In this document: positions 16,022 to 25,978 of the stretch, one piece after another
Layout: each line of letters begins with the position of its first letter
How positions within the stretch are numbered: the stretch's first letter is position 1
Assembly: GCF_004376845.1 (NCBI RefSeq)
Contig: NZ_SNUW01000005.1
Coordinates: 186,001 to 250,000 of the forward strand
Direction: 5' to 3'
DNA from: Psychromonas algarum
GTDB lineage: Bacteria; Pseudomonadota; Gammaproteobacteria; Enterobacterales; Psychromonadaceae
Length of the DNA stretch: 64,000 nt
The notes under the pieces: model-generated
Databases searched by the model: none
What the model saw: only the letters and a program-made list of their open reading frames with translations
Told to the model about the DNA's origin: nothing
Made by a program: the position numbers and the translations under genes

Positions 16022-16914
16022 ATACCGACAGGATCGTGCAACAAGATCAGCGTAAGCAAGATATAAAAAAAACGAGAGTTTTTTCAAAATTAGCGAATTA
16101 TAAGCCCATATTATGGTTTATTCCCTTTGCATTTTTTTTTTACTTGTTCCAAATCGCCCCAATGATATGGGTATTCATTAACAGTTTTGTTTATGAAGGA
16201 AAGTGGTCATTGGAAAATTACCACGAGATTTTTAATTCATCTTTCATATTACAAAGCTTTCATAACAGCGTATGGATAAGTTTTTGGTCCAGCTTGATTG
16301 GGTTATTAATCGCCGCATTATTAGTTTCATCTCTACGACATCTCAACAGCCGTATCAAAGAAGCGATCATCGCTTTTACTAATATGAGCAGTAACTTTGC
16401 AGGGGTGCCCTTAGCCTTTGCTTTTATCATTATCTTGGGCACCAATGGTGCAGTCACTCTGCTATTAAAACAGTGGGGGATCATTGAGGACTTTAACCTT
16501 TATAGCCGTTGGGGTTTACTCACACTGTATATCTACTTTCAAATACCCTTGGGTGCATTATTACTTTATCCCGCTTTTGATGCACTTAAAAAAGATGCCT
16601 ATGAAGCCGCAGCATTGCTCGGTGCTAGTTCATTCAGGTACTGGATAAAAATAGGCTTTCCTATTCTTTCTCCGGCACTACTTGGGACTTTCATTATTTT
16701 GTTCGCTAATGCGATTGGTGCTTATGCAAGCGTATACGCACTGACTTCAGGAAATTACAATATGGTGACCATCCGAGTAGCTAGTCTTGTATCTGGCGAT
16801 CTCTTTTTAGAGCCCAACTTAGCAGCAGCAATCTCCGTAGTTTTGATGCTACTACTTGCCTTTATTACTGCTATTAATCAGTGGTTAATTTCACGGAGTT
16901 ATTATGGAAAATAG
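16018..16914 (+). CDS. ABC transporter permease 1
   Basis: About 298 residues with six predicted membrane segments and the binding-protein-dependent permease signature EAAALLGASSFRYWIKIGFPIL, which contacts the ATPase. I chose GTG at 16018. It overlaps the preceding stop as GTGA and has AAGGAG eight bases upstream; the in-frame GTG at 16009 lies on that ribosome binding site. The resemblance is to spermidine/putrescine and 2-aminoethylphosphonate-type permeases (PotB/PhnU class). It works with the second permease and the ATPase that follow. Confidence 0.85.
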   Translation: MNTDRIVQQDQRKQDIKKTRVFSKLANYKPILWFIPFAFFFYLFQIAPMIWVFINSFVYEGKWSLENYHEIFNSSFILQSFHNSVWISFWSSLIGLLIAALLVSSLRHLNSRIKEAIIAFTNMSSNFAGVPLAFAFIIILGTNGAVTLLLKQWGIIEDFNLYSRWGLLTLYIYFQIPLGALLLYPAFDALKKDAYEAAALLGASSFRYWIKIGFPILSPALLGTFIILFANAIGAYASVYALTSGNYNMVTIRVASLVSGDLFLEPNLAAAISVVLMLLLAFITAINQWLISRSYYGK

Positions 16915-17692
16915 TAAACAGTTTGTTCATAAAGGCGTTGTATACAGCATTACAACACTCTTATTGATACCAATATTAGCAACGTTTATCTATTCGTTAT
17001 CATCAAGTTGGGGAGCGACTATTCTGCCCGATGGTTTCACCTTTAAATGGTATAGCAGCCTATTAACGGATCCTCGTTTTCTGGATGCATTCGGGCGTTC
17101 ATTGTTTATCTGTATTGCGTCACTGCTATTAGCGACCCTATTAGTATTGCCGATGATTTTTGTCGTTTTTTATTATTACCCTAAACTCGACAAAGTGATG
17201 AATCTGCTGATTTTATTGCCCTTTGCAGTGCCACCAGTGGTCTCTTCAGTGGGGCTATTACAATTATACGCAAACAGTTCTTTTCAACTGGTCGGCACGC
17301 CATGGATATTAATTGGTACGTATTTCACCATCGCTCTTCCTTTTATGTACCGTGCGATTGCCAATAGCTTTACTGCAATAAACTTAAAAGACTTAATCGA
17401 TGCGGCTCACCTGTTAGGGGCAACCACCACAAAAGCATTTTTATTAATCATTTTACCGAACTTAAAAAAAGGGTTACTAGCTTCCCTATTCTTATCATTT
17501 TCGTTTCTATTAGGTGAATTTGTTTTTGCCAACATCCTGGTCGGAACACGTTACGAAACCTTACAAATCTATCTTTATAATATGCGCCAAACCAGTGGTC
17601 ACTTTACATCAGCACTGGTCATGACCTACTTTGCCTTCATCTTCTTATCTACTTGGCTGGCAAGTCGTTTAACCAGAGGAAATAATCAATGA
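16904..17692 (+). CDS. ABC transporter permease 2
   Basis: 262 residues with six membrane segments and the EAA-type loop DAAHLLGATTTKAFLLIILP. The start overlaps the first permease gene by 11 bases. It pairs with permease 1 to form the heterodimeric channel, as in PotC/PhnV-type systems. A segment LLPFAVPPVVSSVGLLQLY is typical of this group. Confidence 0.85.
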   Translation: MENSKQFVHKGVVYSITTLLLIPILATFIYSLSSSWGATILPDGFTFKWYSSLLTDPRFLDAFGRSLFICIASLLLATLLVLPMIFVVFYYYPKLDKVMNLLILLPFAVPPVVSSVGLLQLYANSSFQLVGTPWILIGTYFTIALPFMYRAIANSFTAINLKDLIDAAHLLGATTTKAFLLIILPNLKKGLLASLFLSFSFLLGEFVFANILVGTRYETLQIYLYNMRQTSGHFTSALVMTYFAFIFLSTWLASRLTRGNNQ

Positions 17693-18711
17693 GTTACGTA
17701 AAAATAAATAGTCTTAGCAAACGTTTTGGTGATGTCACAGTTTTTGAAGATATCGAATTTAATATTGAGAAAGGTGAATTTGTTACCTTACTTGGCCCAA
17801 GTGGTTGCGGAAAATCTACCCTGCTTCGAACACTAGCAGGTCTAGATAAAGCTAATGCAGGACAAATATGCGTTGATGGGGTCGATATCACTAATGTATC
17901 GCCTCAACACCGTGAAATCGGCATGGTTTTTCAATCCTATGCCTTATTTCCAAATATGACAGTCGAAGACAATGTGTTTTTTGGATTAAAGATGAAAGGG
18001 AGCAGCAAAAAAGAAGCCAAAGTAAACCTACAAAAAATGCTGACACTTGTTGAGCTAAACGGGAAAGAGAAATTTTACCCACACGAACTATCAGGTGGTC
18101 AACGTCAGCGTGTTGCACTAGCAAGAGCCTTAATCGTAAAACCAAGAATATTGCTGCTTGATGAACCCCTATCGGCGCTTGATGCCAAAATACGCAAAAA
18201 TCTGCGACAACAAATTTTGGATATTCAAAAAGAGTTGAACCTTACCACTATCTTTGTGACACATGACCAAGAAGAAGCGATGTTGATGTCCGATAGAATT
18301 TTCTTAATGAACAAAGGAGAGATAATACAACAGGGTAATCCAGTAGAAATATATACCAAGCCTGCTAATGAATTTGTCGCTAGCTTTATGGGCAACTATA
18401 ACCTAATTTCAGGTGAAACTGCGAAACACTGGTTTAACATCAATACTACTAGCCCAAAAGTCGCTATCCGTCCAGAGTCTATTTATATCAAAGAGGCTGG
18501 CCGGCACTATGCTGACCATATATCATCGCCAAAATCTGCGAAGATCATCTCTCACCAATTACTTGGTAATATCATTCGCTATAACCTAAAAGTAGAAAAT
18601 GAAGTCTTAACCGTGGATTTATTAAACCGCTCCTCTGAGCGATTGATGCCAAAAGGCAGCGAGATAGAACTATTATTCAACTTAAACGAAATTCAACCAG
18701 TGGGAACTTAA
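17689..18711 (+). CDS. ABC transporter ATP-binding protein
   Basis: 340 residues. Walker A GPSGCGKST, signature LSGGQRQRVALARAL, Walker B ILLLDEPLSALDAKIR and the H-loop VTHDQEEA are all intact. The extra C-terminal domain after residue 240 (VAIRPESIYIKEAG) is a TOBE-like regulatory region found in PotA/FbpC/UgpC-type ATPases. Overlap with the preceding permease is ATGA. It energises import of the unknown compound. Confidence 0.9.
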   Translation: MSYVKINSLSKRFGDVTVFEDIEFNIEKGEFVTLLGPSGCGKSTLLRTLAGLDKANAGQICVDGVDITNVSPQHREIGMVFQSYALFPNMTVEDNVFFGLKMKGSSKKEAKVNLQKMLTLVELNGKEKFYPHELSGGQRQRVALARALIVKPRILLLDEPLSALDAKIRKNLRQQILDIQKELNLTTIFVTHDQEEAMLMSDRIFLMNKGEIIQQGNPVEIYTKPANEFVASFMGNYNLISGETAKHWFNINTTSPKVAIRPESIYIKEAGRHYADHISSPKSAKIISHQLLGNIIRYNLKVENEVLTVDLLNRSSERLMPKGSEIELLFNLNEIQPVGT

Positions 18712-18712
18712 C

Positions 18713-19378
18713 ATGCTAAAACCTCTTTACGTATTTGATATGGATGACACCTTAGTCAATGGCGATTGCTCCATGTTATGGAATGTTTTTTTGGTAGAAA
18801 AAGGCATTATCAAGGATCCCAATTTTATTGAAAAAGATCGCGCAATGATGCTTGAATATGCACAAGGGGAAATGAATATGGAAGAGTATCTAACCTTCTC
18901 CTTAGCACCTATCATGGACGTTTCCGCAACCCAAATTGATGAGTTGGTCGATGAGTTTGTTACAAAATCCATATTACCTAACGTATTTTCTGAAGCAAAA
19001 ACATTAATTTTTCAGCTAAAAGAAAATGAAGTCCCTTTACTGATTATTTCAGCTACAGTCTCTTTTATCGTTAAAAAGGTGGCAAAGCAACTTGGTATTG
19101 AACATGCAATTGGTATCGATCTATTGATGAAAAATAATTGCTATTCAAGCCAAGTTGACGGTGTAGCAAGTTATCGAGAAGGCAAAGTTCAGCGCTTAAA
19201 AAAATGGATTGAGATAAATACAATAGAATTTCAAAGCATTCATTTTTACACTGATTCAATCAACGACTTACCATTGTGTCTTTACGCAGATCATACTTAT
19301 TTAATTAATCCTTGTGAGCAATTAATAGAGCAAAAGAAAAATCATGATCATTGGCAAGTATACAAATGGGGAAAGTAG
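18713..19378 (+). CDS. HAD-IB family phosphatase
   Basis: 221 residues. Motif I is FDMDDTLVNGD, motif II LLIISATV, and the late acidic motif YTDSINDLPL. This matches the HAD superfamily subclass IB, which includes phosphoserine phosphatase-like enzymes. It starts one base after the ATPase gene stop and ends the operon. A natural reading is removal of phosphate from a product of the imported compound. The substrate is unknown. Confidence 0.82.
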   Translation: MLKPLYVFDMDDTLVNGDCSMLWNVFLVEKGIIKDPNFIEKDRAMMLEYAQGEMNMEEYLTFSLAPIMDVSATQIDELVDEFVTKSILPNVFSEAKTLIFQLKENEVPLLIISATVSFIVKKVAKQLGIEHAIGIDLLMKNNCYSSQVDGVASYREGKVQRLKKWIEINTIEFQSIHFYTDSINDLPLCLYADHTYLINPCEQLIEQKKNHDHWQVYKWGK

Positions 19379-19536
19379 GAGCTATTTCATACTTTTTAAT
19401 ACCTTGGAGGATATTAGTAAAGCAGACTACGCGACCAATGCAGACTCTGGTTATTAAATCTTTTTAATGAGCCGTAATACAGATATATTGTTAAATGGAA
19501 AACTAGTTAGCAGATTCAACCTGAAATACAAAATCA

Positions 19537-19860
19537 CTAAGTAGCTATAGCTATAATATGTTCAGCCATTAAGTTGGCTGGCGCTTTGAAATTAAGCTTC
19601 TTTCTTGACCTATCATTTAAGTTAACTATTACACCTTCAACTTCTGTTTGCGATATGTTTTTAAAGCCCGTTAATTTCTGCCAATATTGGCGTAATAGTT
19701 CATTAGCGTTTTCATTCAAGCCACGTTGCCATGAGCAATAAGGAGTCGCAAAGTAGCTCCCACACTTTGAATGCTCAGTCATCACTTCATGAAAAGTAAA
19801 CTCCTTAGCGTTATCTGCTGTGATGGTGAATCCCCCACCTTTAAGTTGAATATCCTGCAT
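19537..19860 (-). pseudogene. IS30-family transposase, C-terminal remnant
   Basis: The 107-residue reading frame carries ITADNAKEF (the second catalytic Asp region), YFATPYCSWQRGLNENANELLRQY and LNDRSRKKLNFKAP, all hallmarks of the C-terminal half of IS30 transposases. The N-terminal half, with its helix-turn-helix and first catalytic Asp, is missing. I found no inverted repeats. The rest of 19379-19984 holds no gene. Confidence 0.85.
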
Positions 19861-19984
19861 TAATACGATTCAATACTTTCTACAAAAAAATACGTTTAAT
19901 ATCCTACTAGCAACTGTAATATATATGTATAAGATTAGCCTAGTAGTTCAATCAGTTAGTTATTATTGATGGAGTAAAATCAAC

Positions 19985-20854
19985 ATGGTTCAAGAACATA
20001 AAGATCACTCTTCGTGGGTAAGTATTATTTTGCTATTAATCTGTATTGGGGTATTAGGATACAGTGTTTATTATTTTGTTTATTCTAACTCAAATCGCAG
20101 TGTTATCGCTCTCATGGAGCCGATTGAGAATATGAGTAAAGATGTAAATGAGCTCTCTAGCATTGTACTTGAAGAAGATTCAGACCTCGTTCCGATAGAA
20201 GTGCCCTCTTCAGCTTTACCTATTAAAGCTGAAGTGCCAAAAGCACAAGAAGTAGATGATTCACTCCCTTTATTAGACGAATCTGACCCTATTATTTTAA
20301 CCACTCTTACAGAAGTAAGTGAACCGGGTTTAGTTGCAGAGAAATTATTAAAACATGACTTGCTTCGTAGCTCAGTTGTTTTTATTGCTAACTTTAGCAA
20401 CGGTGAGTTTATTTCTAACTTTAGCCCTCTAACAGCCATCAACCAACCTTTTATAATTGAAAGCAGAAACCAAGAGATTTTTGTTGATCCACGTAGTTAT
20501 GAGCGTTATGACAATTACACCAATTATATTGTTTCTATTGATAGTCACAAAATAGTAGAACACTATAAAAAATTAAAGCCGTTGATTGATGAAGCCTATG
20601 CTGAAATTGCTCGTCCTGGAGCAAATTTTGATGACGCGTTAAATGGTGCAATAGAAATGGTATTAAGCGTACCCATTGTTACAGAGCCAATTAAATTGAA
20701 CTCCCCTTCTGTGATGTACCGTTATAGTAGTCTTGAATTGGAAAATTTAAATGATGCTCAGAAATTAATGTTACGAATGGGGCCTGATAACTTAATGAAA
20801 ATACAAAATAAATTACAAAGTCTTCAAACTGAATTAGACAAAATGCATCATTAG
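19985..20854 (+). CDS. DUF3014-type membrane-anchored protein
   Basis: 289 residues. One N-terminal membrane segment (WVSIILLLICIGVLGYSVYYFVY) is followed by an acidic linker and a conserved region with LLRSSVVFIANFSNGEF, YERYDNYTNYIVSIDS and AQKLMLRMGPDNL. I recognise this as the DUF3014 family; no function is established that I can state. The linker is rich in Glu, Asp, Pro and Ser. The protein probably faces the periplasm. GGAG precedes the ATG. Confidence 0.75.
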   Translation: MVQEHKDHSSWVSIILLLICIGVLGYSVYYFVYSNSNRSVIALMEPIENMSKDVNELSSIVLEEDSDLVPIEVPSSALPIKAEVPKAQEVDDSLPLLDESDPIILTTLTEVSEPGLVAEKLLKHDLLRSSVVFIANFSNGEFISNFSPLTAINQPFIIESRNQEIFVDPRSYERYDNYTNYIVSIDSHKIVEHYKKLKPLIDEAYAEIARPGANFDDALNGAIEMVLSVPIVTEPIKLNSPSVMYRYSSLELENLNDAQKLMLRMGPDNLMKIQNKLQSLQTELDKMHH

Positions 20855-20908
20855 ATTTTGTGTTTATGTTTGGTTGCTAAAGTTTGTTATAGGTTTTGGA
20901 TAAAGGTT

Positions 20909-21427
20909 TTAGCAACCATCAAAATTCATCATATAAGTTGGTGGAGTATTAATCGAACTTGCTTGAGTGTATTTAAAATAGCAATCATCATTTCTTACAT
21001 CATTATCTTTGTTTGTATCAAATCCAATATAGGTATGTTCAATTCCTTCATAAATAATGGAGAAATCATCAGATAGATCAATACGCTTTTCAACATCGGT
21101 ATTATCAAGATAGAACCATTTTAATCGTGTATCGTACTGCCCATCAGCATTGGTATCAACATCCAGTAGATCATCTCGTCCTACAATGCCTATTTGGGTG
21201 GAGTAACTTGGCATGTGTGATTTCATATACATAAAATCATTTGCTGTTTTTGCGCTTAATTGAACTTGCTTGATGGCTGCAATTTTTGCATCTCGGCCTA
21301 AGGAAACAAAAGATGAATAAGCAATAGAGGATAAAATACCTATCAGGATAATGACAATAATTAATTCTATTAACGTAAAACCTGATTGTTTATTTTTTGA
21401 ATCTAGGTTGCCTTTCACATTATTCAC
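20909..21427 (-). CDS. Type IV pilin-like protein, MSHA pilin type
   Basis: 172 residues. The prepilin site SG|FTLIELIIVIILIGILSS with Glu5 is intact, with a 16-residue leader. The C-terminal region has an Asp-rich loop (DVDTNADGQYD), a second acidic stretch (DTNKDNDVRNDD) and two cysteines (DDCYF and FDGC) that probably form the terminal disulfide of MSHA-type pilins. It is isolated from other pilus genes in this window, so assembly would rely on a machine encoded elsewhere. The Asp loops suggest calcium binding (inference). Confidence 0.85.
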   Translation of the reverse strand: MNNVKGNLDSKNKQSGFTLIELIIVIILIGILSSIAYSSFVSLGRDAKIAAIKQVQLSAKTANDFMYMKSHMPSYSTQIGIVGRDDLLDVDTNADGQYDTRLKWFYLDNTDVEKRIDLSDDFSIIYEGIEHTYIGFDTNKDNDVRNDDCYFKYTQASSINTPPTYMMNFDGC

Positions 21428-21670
21428 ACATTCACTTCCATTTAAATGACAGGTTTCGTTCTATTCCTTTATGAGTAGGATTATATGGTAGTGTTTTATC
21501 ATCATTTAAAATTATTTTGATACTATTTGATTTGGATAACATAAAAACGCAAGTTTACTAATACCAATTGCAATAATGAGTGAATCTATTTTACTGTTCA
21601 ACATTACCTACTTAATACAATTGGTACCATTATCTTCACGACTAACTTATTCAGTAAACTTACATTTTTG

Positions 21671-23440
21671 TTAATATATTCGATTTGCTATCCATAACGT
21701 TTGGTAAGGTTGCAACACAAAACTTTCTTGTTGCATGGTTAATTCATCTCCTGTAATTAAATCGATCCACTGATCTGTCATTACAAGATTTAAATCATGA
21801 ATCGCTAACGTGATTTCTTGGTCGGTCACGTTACTAATACAAAATATACTTTGTTTTCTGTCCTTGCTTTGTCGCCAGAATCCAAATAATTGCAGACCAA
21901 GATGTAATGTAAATTGAGTTGCATTTGGATGAAAAGCAGGTTGTTTAATACGAATATCTAATAAATTTTTCAAAGAAGAGAGCACAATCGCATGATGATT
22001 ATGGCTATCCGCTAAGTTCTTTTGTAGTTGTTCGTAATCCCAACGATGACGATTAATCGATCTATTCTGCTGTGTGTTTTCTACTTTTTCATAATCATTT
22101 TGCGTGCCTAATAAACTATGAATATAAACACCAGGGATCCCTTCTAAGGCAAACATAATGGCATGAGCACAAATAAAGCGCTGTAATCCAAACTCGTCTG
22201 GGCCTTTGGTTGTCCCTTTTAATGCATCATATAAAGCGATATTAATTTCGTACGGTTTTTGATGCCCTGATTCTGTGCTGCGCCAAGAGACTTTCCCACC
22301 AAAGGTTTGCATGGTTTCAACTAAAATGTTTAGTTCATCGTCATTTAACAACCCTTCTGCAGGCCTCAATCCAATACCATCATGGGATGCGATGAAGTTA
22401 AAATAAGTGGTGCCATCTTGTGAAGGCGGCATACTCATTAACCAACGTTTAAGGTACAAACAATCACCCGTGACTAATGTATTAATTAATAAAGGAGGAA
22501 GGGAAAAATTATAGATTGCATGTGCTTCATTAGCATTACCAAAATAGGTTAGGTTTTGTGAATTTGGGATATTTGTTTCTGTAATGATCACCGCATCACT
22601 CTGTGCATGCTCAAGTAGTGTTCTTAATAAACGTATTACTTCATGGGTTTCAGGTAGATTGATCGAGCTACTGTTGAGTTTTTTCCACAAAAATGCAACT
22701 GCATCAAAACGAAATATTTTAACTCCCATGTCTAAATACAAACGAATAATACTGACAAAGCTTTTTAATACTTCAGGATTTCTAAAATCAAAATCGACTT
22801 GGTCATGGCTAAAAGTACACCATACATACTGTGTTCCATTACCTGTTTCAGTTTCTCTTAATAAATCAGATGTTCTAGGGCGAACAACGTCACTTAAATC
22901 ATCTTCTGGAGAAGCGGTAAAAAAGTAATCATGTCCAATACCTTCACCTTTAATAAAGTTATCAAACCAAGCACTTCTGCTTGAACAATGGTTAATAACT
23001 AAATCTGACATCAAGCGGCGATCTTTTGCGATTGCCTGTATTTCTTGCCAACCACCTAAAGATTCATTAACACTTGAATAATCAATGACAGAAAAACCAT
23101 CATCGGAGCTGTATGGGAAAAATGGCAAGATATGAATACTATTAACACTTTTCTTTAAATATTGATCAATAAAATGCTGTAGCGTGACAAGTGGTTTTTC
23201 ATCTTCTTTTACTAAAGTATCACCATAAGTGATCATGATGACATCTTGTTGCGACCAATGATTTTGATACGCAACGGGTGTACAGCAGTTTTTTTCAAGA
23301 CGCATTAATTGTATTAATTCATCACTCAACTGTTCATAACTGGTGGTTAACTCAACTTCATTATAAATAAAACTAAGCTGTTGTATTAATTTGGTTTTTA
23401 GTAAATCTAACTCATTATCTATGGAATTAAAGTCCGTCAT
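21671..23440 (-). CDS. GH13 sucrose phosphorylase-type enzyme, probably glucosylglycerate phosphorylase
   Basis: 589 residues from the ATG at 23440, which has AAGGGGG before it; the TTG at 23455 is in frame but overlaps that site. Glycoside hydrolase family 13 motifs are present: [14 protein letters not shown], nucleophile region [11 protein letters not shown], acid/base in [10 protein letters not shown] and the transition-state Asp in [13 protein letters not shown]. The overall form is that of subfamily GH13_18, sucrose phosphorylase and relatives. The gene lies directly behind glucosyl-3-phosphoglycerate synthase and phosphatase genes. Glucosylglycerate, split with phosphate to glucose-1-phosphate and glycerate, is therefore the likely substrate. 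Sucrose cannot be excluded. Confidence 0.83.
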   Translation of the reverse strand: MTDFNSIDNELDLLKTKLIQQLSFIYNEVELTTSYEQLSDELIQLMRLEKNCCTPVAYQNHWSQQDVIMITYGDTLVKEDEKPLVTLQHFIDQYLKKSVNSIHILPFFPYSSDDGFSVIDYSSVNESLGGWQEIQAIAKDRRLMSDLVINHCSSRSAWFDNFIKGEGIGHDYFFTASPEDDLSDVVRPRTSDLLRETETGNGTQYVWCTFSHDQVDFDFRNPEVLKSFVSIIRLYLDMGVKIFRFDAVAFLWKKLNSSSINLPETHEVIRLLRTLLEHAQSDAVIITETNIPNSQNLTYFGNANEAHAIYNFSLPPLLINTLVTGDCLYLKRWLMSMPPSQDGTTYFNFIASHDGIGLRPAEGLLNDDELNILVETMQTFGGKVSWRSTESGHQKPYEINIALYDALKGTTKGPDEFGLQRFICAHAIMFALEGIPGVYIHSLLGTQNDYEKVENTQQNRSINRHRWDYEQLQKNLADSHNHHAIVLSSLKNLLDIRIKQPAFHPNATQFTLHLGLQLFGFWRQSKDRKQSIFCISNVTDQEITLAIHDLNLVMTDQWIDLITGDELTMQQESFVLQPYQTLWIANRIY

Positions 23441-23525
23441 AGAAACCCCCTTCAATAATAATTATTTCAGCAAACTTAGTTTGTTTATTATTGGCAGCCT
23501 TTAGTGACTGCCATCCCCTGTGATT

Positions 23526-24752
23526 TTATTGCTCACTAAACTCTTGATAATCTAATTCTACAGCTTCTTTAAGTTGCTCTAATACATCTGGCATTGCACT
23601 GATCACCCTGCTCCATGAAGGAATAAAAGGTGTATCCATTGGTTTGTCTAAAAAGATTTGTCCCGCTGTCATGACATTTTCAGCAAACATTTCAATGGCC
23701 TTTTCTTCATTGTGAATATCTAAACTTAATCCATTCATCAAAGCATCACCTCGATACATTTCTAAGTAATCAAGGGCAATACGGTAATAGGTTGCTTTTA
23801 ATGTACGGATGCTTTCAGGACTAAATGTTTCACCTTGTGTCGCGAGTTTACGGATAAAGGCTTTAGTAATATCAATAGACATTTTAGATAAGCCACCTTC
23901 AACACTATCTAATGAAAGGTCTTGATGTTTATGATCATAAGCGTCAGCAATATCAACCTGACAAGTACGATTACTTGCATAGTTACGATGCATTTCAGAT
24001 AACACGCCAATCTCTAATCCCCAATCACTTGGAATGCGTAAATCACTTAATACGTCTTTACGGAAAGAGAACTCACCTGCTAATGGATATAAAAAGCTAT
24101 CAATGAACTCTAAATAGTCATTATGTCCAACCGTTTTCTTTAATGCTTTAACCAATGGTGTCACTAAGAGGCGAGATACACGTCCATTAATTTTTCCATC
24201 GGCCACTCGAGCATAATAGCCTTTACAGAATTCATAGTTAAATAATGGATTAGCAACCGGATAGATTAAACGAGCTAATAAAGAACGATCGTAAGTCACA
24301 ATGTCGCAATCATGCAATGCAACTGATTCAGCTTTCCCTGAAGCTAGCGTGTAACCCATGCAATACCAAACATTACGTCCTTTACCTAGCTCTTTAGGTG
24401 CAACCCCTAAGGCTTGTAGTTTTGCATCTAATGCTTGTAAACGAGGACCTTCATTCCATAAAACACGATGATGTTGAGGTAATTTTTTAAAGAATTTAAG
24501 TGCATGTCGATATTGCTCTTCATTTGCACGATCTAATCCGATAACGATTTCAGATAAATATGGCACTTCACTTAAATGCTCCACAATATCTGATAATGCA
24601 TCACCTTCTAATTCAGAATAAAGTGAAGGCAAAATAAGTCCCATCGGACGAGTTGAGGAAAAGCTTTGTAGTTCAGCTTCAAGGTCTTCATTGCTACGCT
24701 GTCTAAGGTTATGCATTGTAGTCACAATGCCATTTTGATAAAAGTTTGCCAT
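23526..24752 (-). CDS. Glucosyl-3-phosphoglycerate synthase-like glycosyltransferase
   Basis: 408 residues, GT-A fold. The metal/nucleotide-sugar motif reads HDCDIVTYD, preceded by GKGRNVWYCMGYTLASGKAESVAL. EFSFRKDVLSDLRIPSDWGLEIGVLSEM matches the conserved region of GpgS-type enzymes. It transfers glucose from an NDP-glucose to 3-phosphoglycerate. AAGGAA stands eight bases before the ATG. The neighbouring phosphatase gene would complete glucosylglycerate synthesis, a compatible solute used in salt stress and nitrogen limitation in other marine bacteria. Confidence 0.83.
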   Translation of the reverse strand: MANFYQNGIVTTMHNLRQRSNEDLEAELQSFSSTRPMGLILPSLYSELEGDALSDIVEHLSEVPYLSEIVIGLDRANEEQYRHALKFFKKLPQHHRVLWNEGPRLQALDAKLQALGVAPKELGKGRNVWYCMGYTLASGKAESVALHDCDIVTYDRSLLARLIYPVANPLFNYEFCKGYYARVADGKINGRVSRLLVTPLVKALKKTVGHNDYLEFIDSFLYPLAGEFSFRKDVLSDLRIPSDWGLEIGVLSEMHRNYASNRTCQVDIADAYDHKHQDLSLDSVEGGLSKMSIDITKAFIRKLATQGETFSPESIRTLKATYYRIALDYLEMYRGDALMNGLSLDIHNEEKAIEMFAENVMTAGQIFLDKPMDTPFIPSWSRVISAMPDVLEQLKEAVELDYQEFSEQ

Positions 24753-24779
24753 GTTATTATTCCTTTAATTTCCAATTAT

Positions 24780-25601
24780 TTATAATGATAAAATTTCATT
24801 TAAACATTCTGCCCAACCCGCTGGCCCGTATTGCTGACTTTGATAAACATTGTTGGTTCTTTTTAAGTGGGTAAATTCATGTACAGGGGAACGAATTTGT
24901 ACCGCTATCGTCGCTTGTTCCAGCATTGCGATATCATTTTTACCATCACCTAGTGCGATGCTAATAGCAGGTTCGTTATCAATTAATTGATCTTCATACA
25001 CTGCGGTTAACCACTGTTGCGCTTGGCCTTTATCACAAGCACCACTGATATGCAGAAAACGCCCTCCTTCTAATACATTCGCCCCTAAGCTTTGCATTAA
25101 GCTTATAAATTCTGTTTGTTGTTGTTTGCTGCCAAACCAATCTAAGGGTTCACTATACTGACGCTGTTTTGCCAATGATGCATTATCAATATTCAAGCCA
25201 GTTAACCTTGCAACCTGCTGTTCATCCATTTCAGAGAAACCTGTAAACCATGGTTTAAATGACATGGCATTGGTCGCTAATACAGACAACCAATGGTCTT
25301 TATCTTGGCAAAATGACTTAACCCAGTAATCACCTTGCAATTGAGTTTCTTCAGGTTGTTTTTTAAAGTAATTGACGGGGATGTAAACGGCGGCGCCATT
25401 TTCAATAATGAAAGGGGAATTTAAATCAAGTTGCTTGCGGATAAGTAAAATTTCGGGGAGCGTTTTACTACTGTTAGGGATAATCGCTATGTCATGTTGC
25501 TTTAGCTTTTTTATCGTGTCTTCAGCTTCTGTTGTTTGATAAGTGTAATGGTCTAATAATGTGCCATCTAAATCGGTAAAAATTAATGTTTTTTTATGCA
25601 T
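24780..25601 (-). CDS. Mannosyl/glucosyl-3-phosphoglycerate phosphatase, HAD-IIB
   Basis: 273 residues. Motif I is IFTDLDGTLLDHYTY, motif II IIPNSSKT, and the late motif ALGDGKNDIAMLEQA, which defines the Cof/MPGP branch of HAD phosphatases. FIIENGAAVYIP is typical of mannosyl-3-phosphoglycerate phosphatases. The adjacent gene is a glucosyltransferase, so the natural substrate is probably glucosyl-3-phosphoglycerate. It appears to be the first gene of the three-gene operon. The upstream gap to 25836 shows no gene. Confidence 0.83.
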   Translation of the reverse strand: MHKKTLIFTDLDGTLLDHYTYQTTEAEDTIKKLKQHDIAIIPNSSKTLPEILLIRKQLDLNSPFIIENGAAVYIPVNYFKKQPEETQLQGDYWVKSFCQDKDHWLSVLATNAMSFKPWFTGFSEMDEQQVARLTGLNIDNASLAKQRQYSEPLDWFGSKQQQTEFISLMQSLGANVLEGGRFLHISGACDKGQAQQWLTAVYEDQLIDNEPAISIALGDGKNDIAMLEQATIAVQIRSPVHEFTHLKRTNNVYQSQQYGPAGWAECLNEILSL

Positions 25602-25836
25602 CGATATTCCGTTTATTAATAATGATATCCGTTATCTTTCTTTCCTAAATAATATAAATCTAAATAACATAAAAAATCGCTTTATGATGAACAGGCTTGA
25701 TCTGTCATATTTACTGATAAGCCATTGCTTAATTAATGAGTCTCTTATAAACGCATTAATTTCTCATGAAGATTAAACGGCTTTTATTTCAAACTGTTTA
25801 ATCTTTACTTAACATTTTTTCGCGTTTCTTATACGT

Positions 25837-25968
25837 TTACAATACACAAAAAACTAAACAAATCAAACTCATAATAGAAATAGCCATCGCACTCATAAGC
25901 TCTTTAATGCTCAAGAATCCAATTGTATCTGTATGTTGAGAGTCTTGATAAATAGATGGCTGTTTCAT
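25837..25968 (-). CDS. Small membrane protein, 43 residues
   Basis: A short frame with a strong ribosome binding site (AAGGAGAGTAAT before ATG), ten bases after the stop of the PdsO-like gene. The N-terminal half is polar (MKQPSIYQDSQHTDT) and the C-terminal half hydrophobic (LMSAMAISIMSLICLVFCVL), so a single membrane segment is likely. I do not recognise the family. Position and ribosome binding site argue that it is real and co-translated with the OmpA-like gene. Confidence 0.6.
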   Translation of the reverse strand: MKQPSIYQDSQHTDTIGFLSIKELMSAMAISIMSLICLVFCVL

Positions 25969-25978
25969 ATTACTCTCC

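Noticed and set aside
20858-21076. 72-residue plus-strand frame
   Set aside because: Antisense to the pilin gene, whose prepilin motif is clear.
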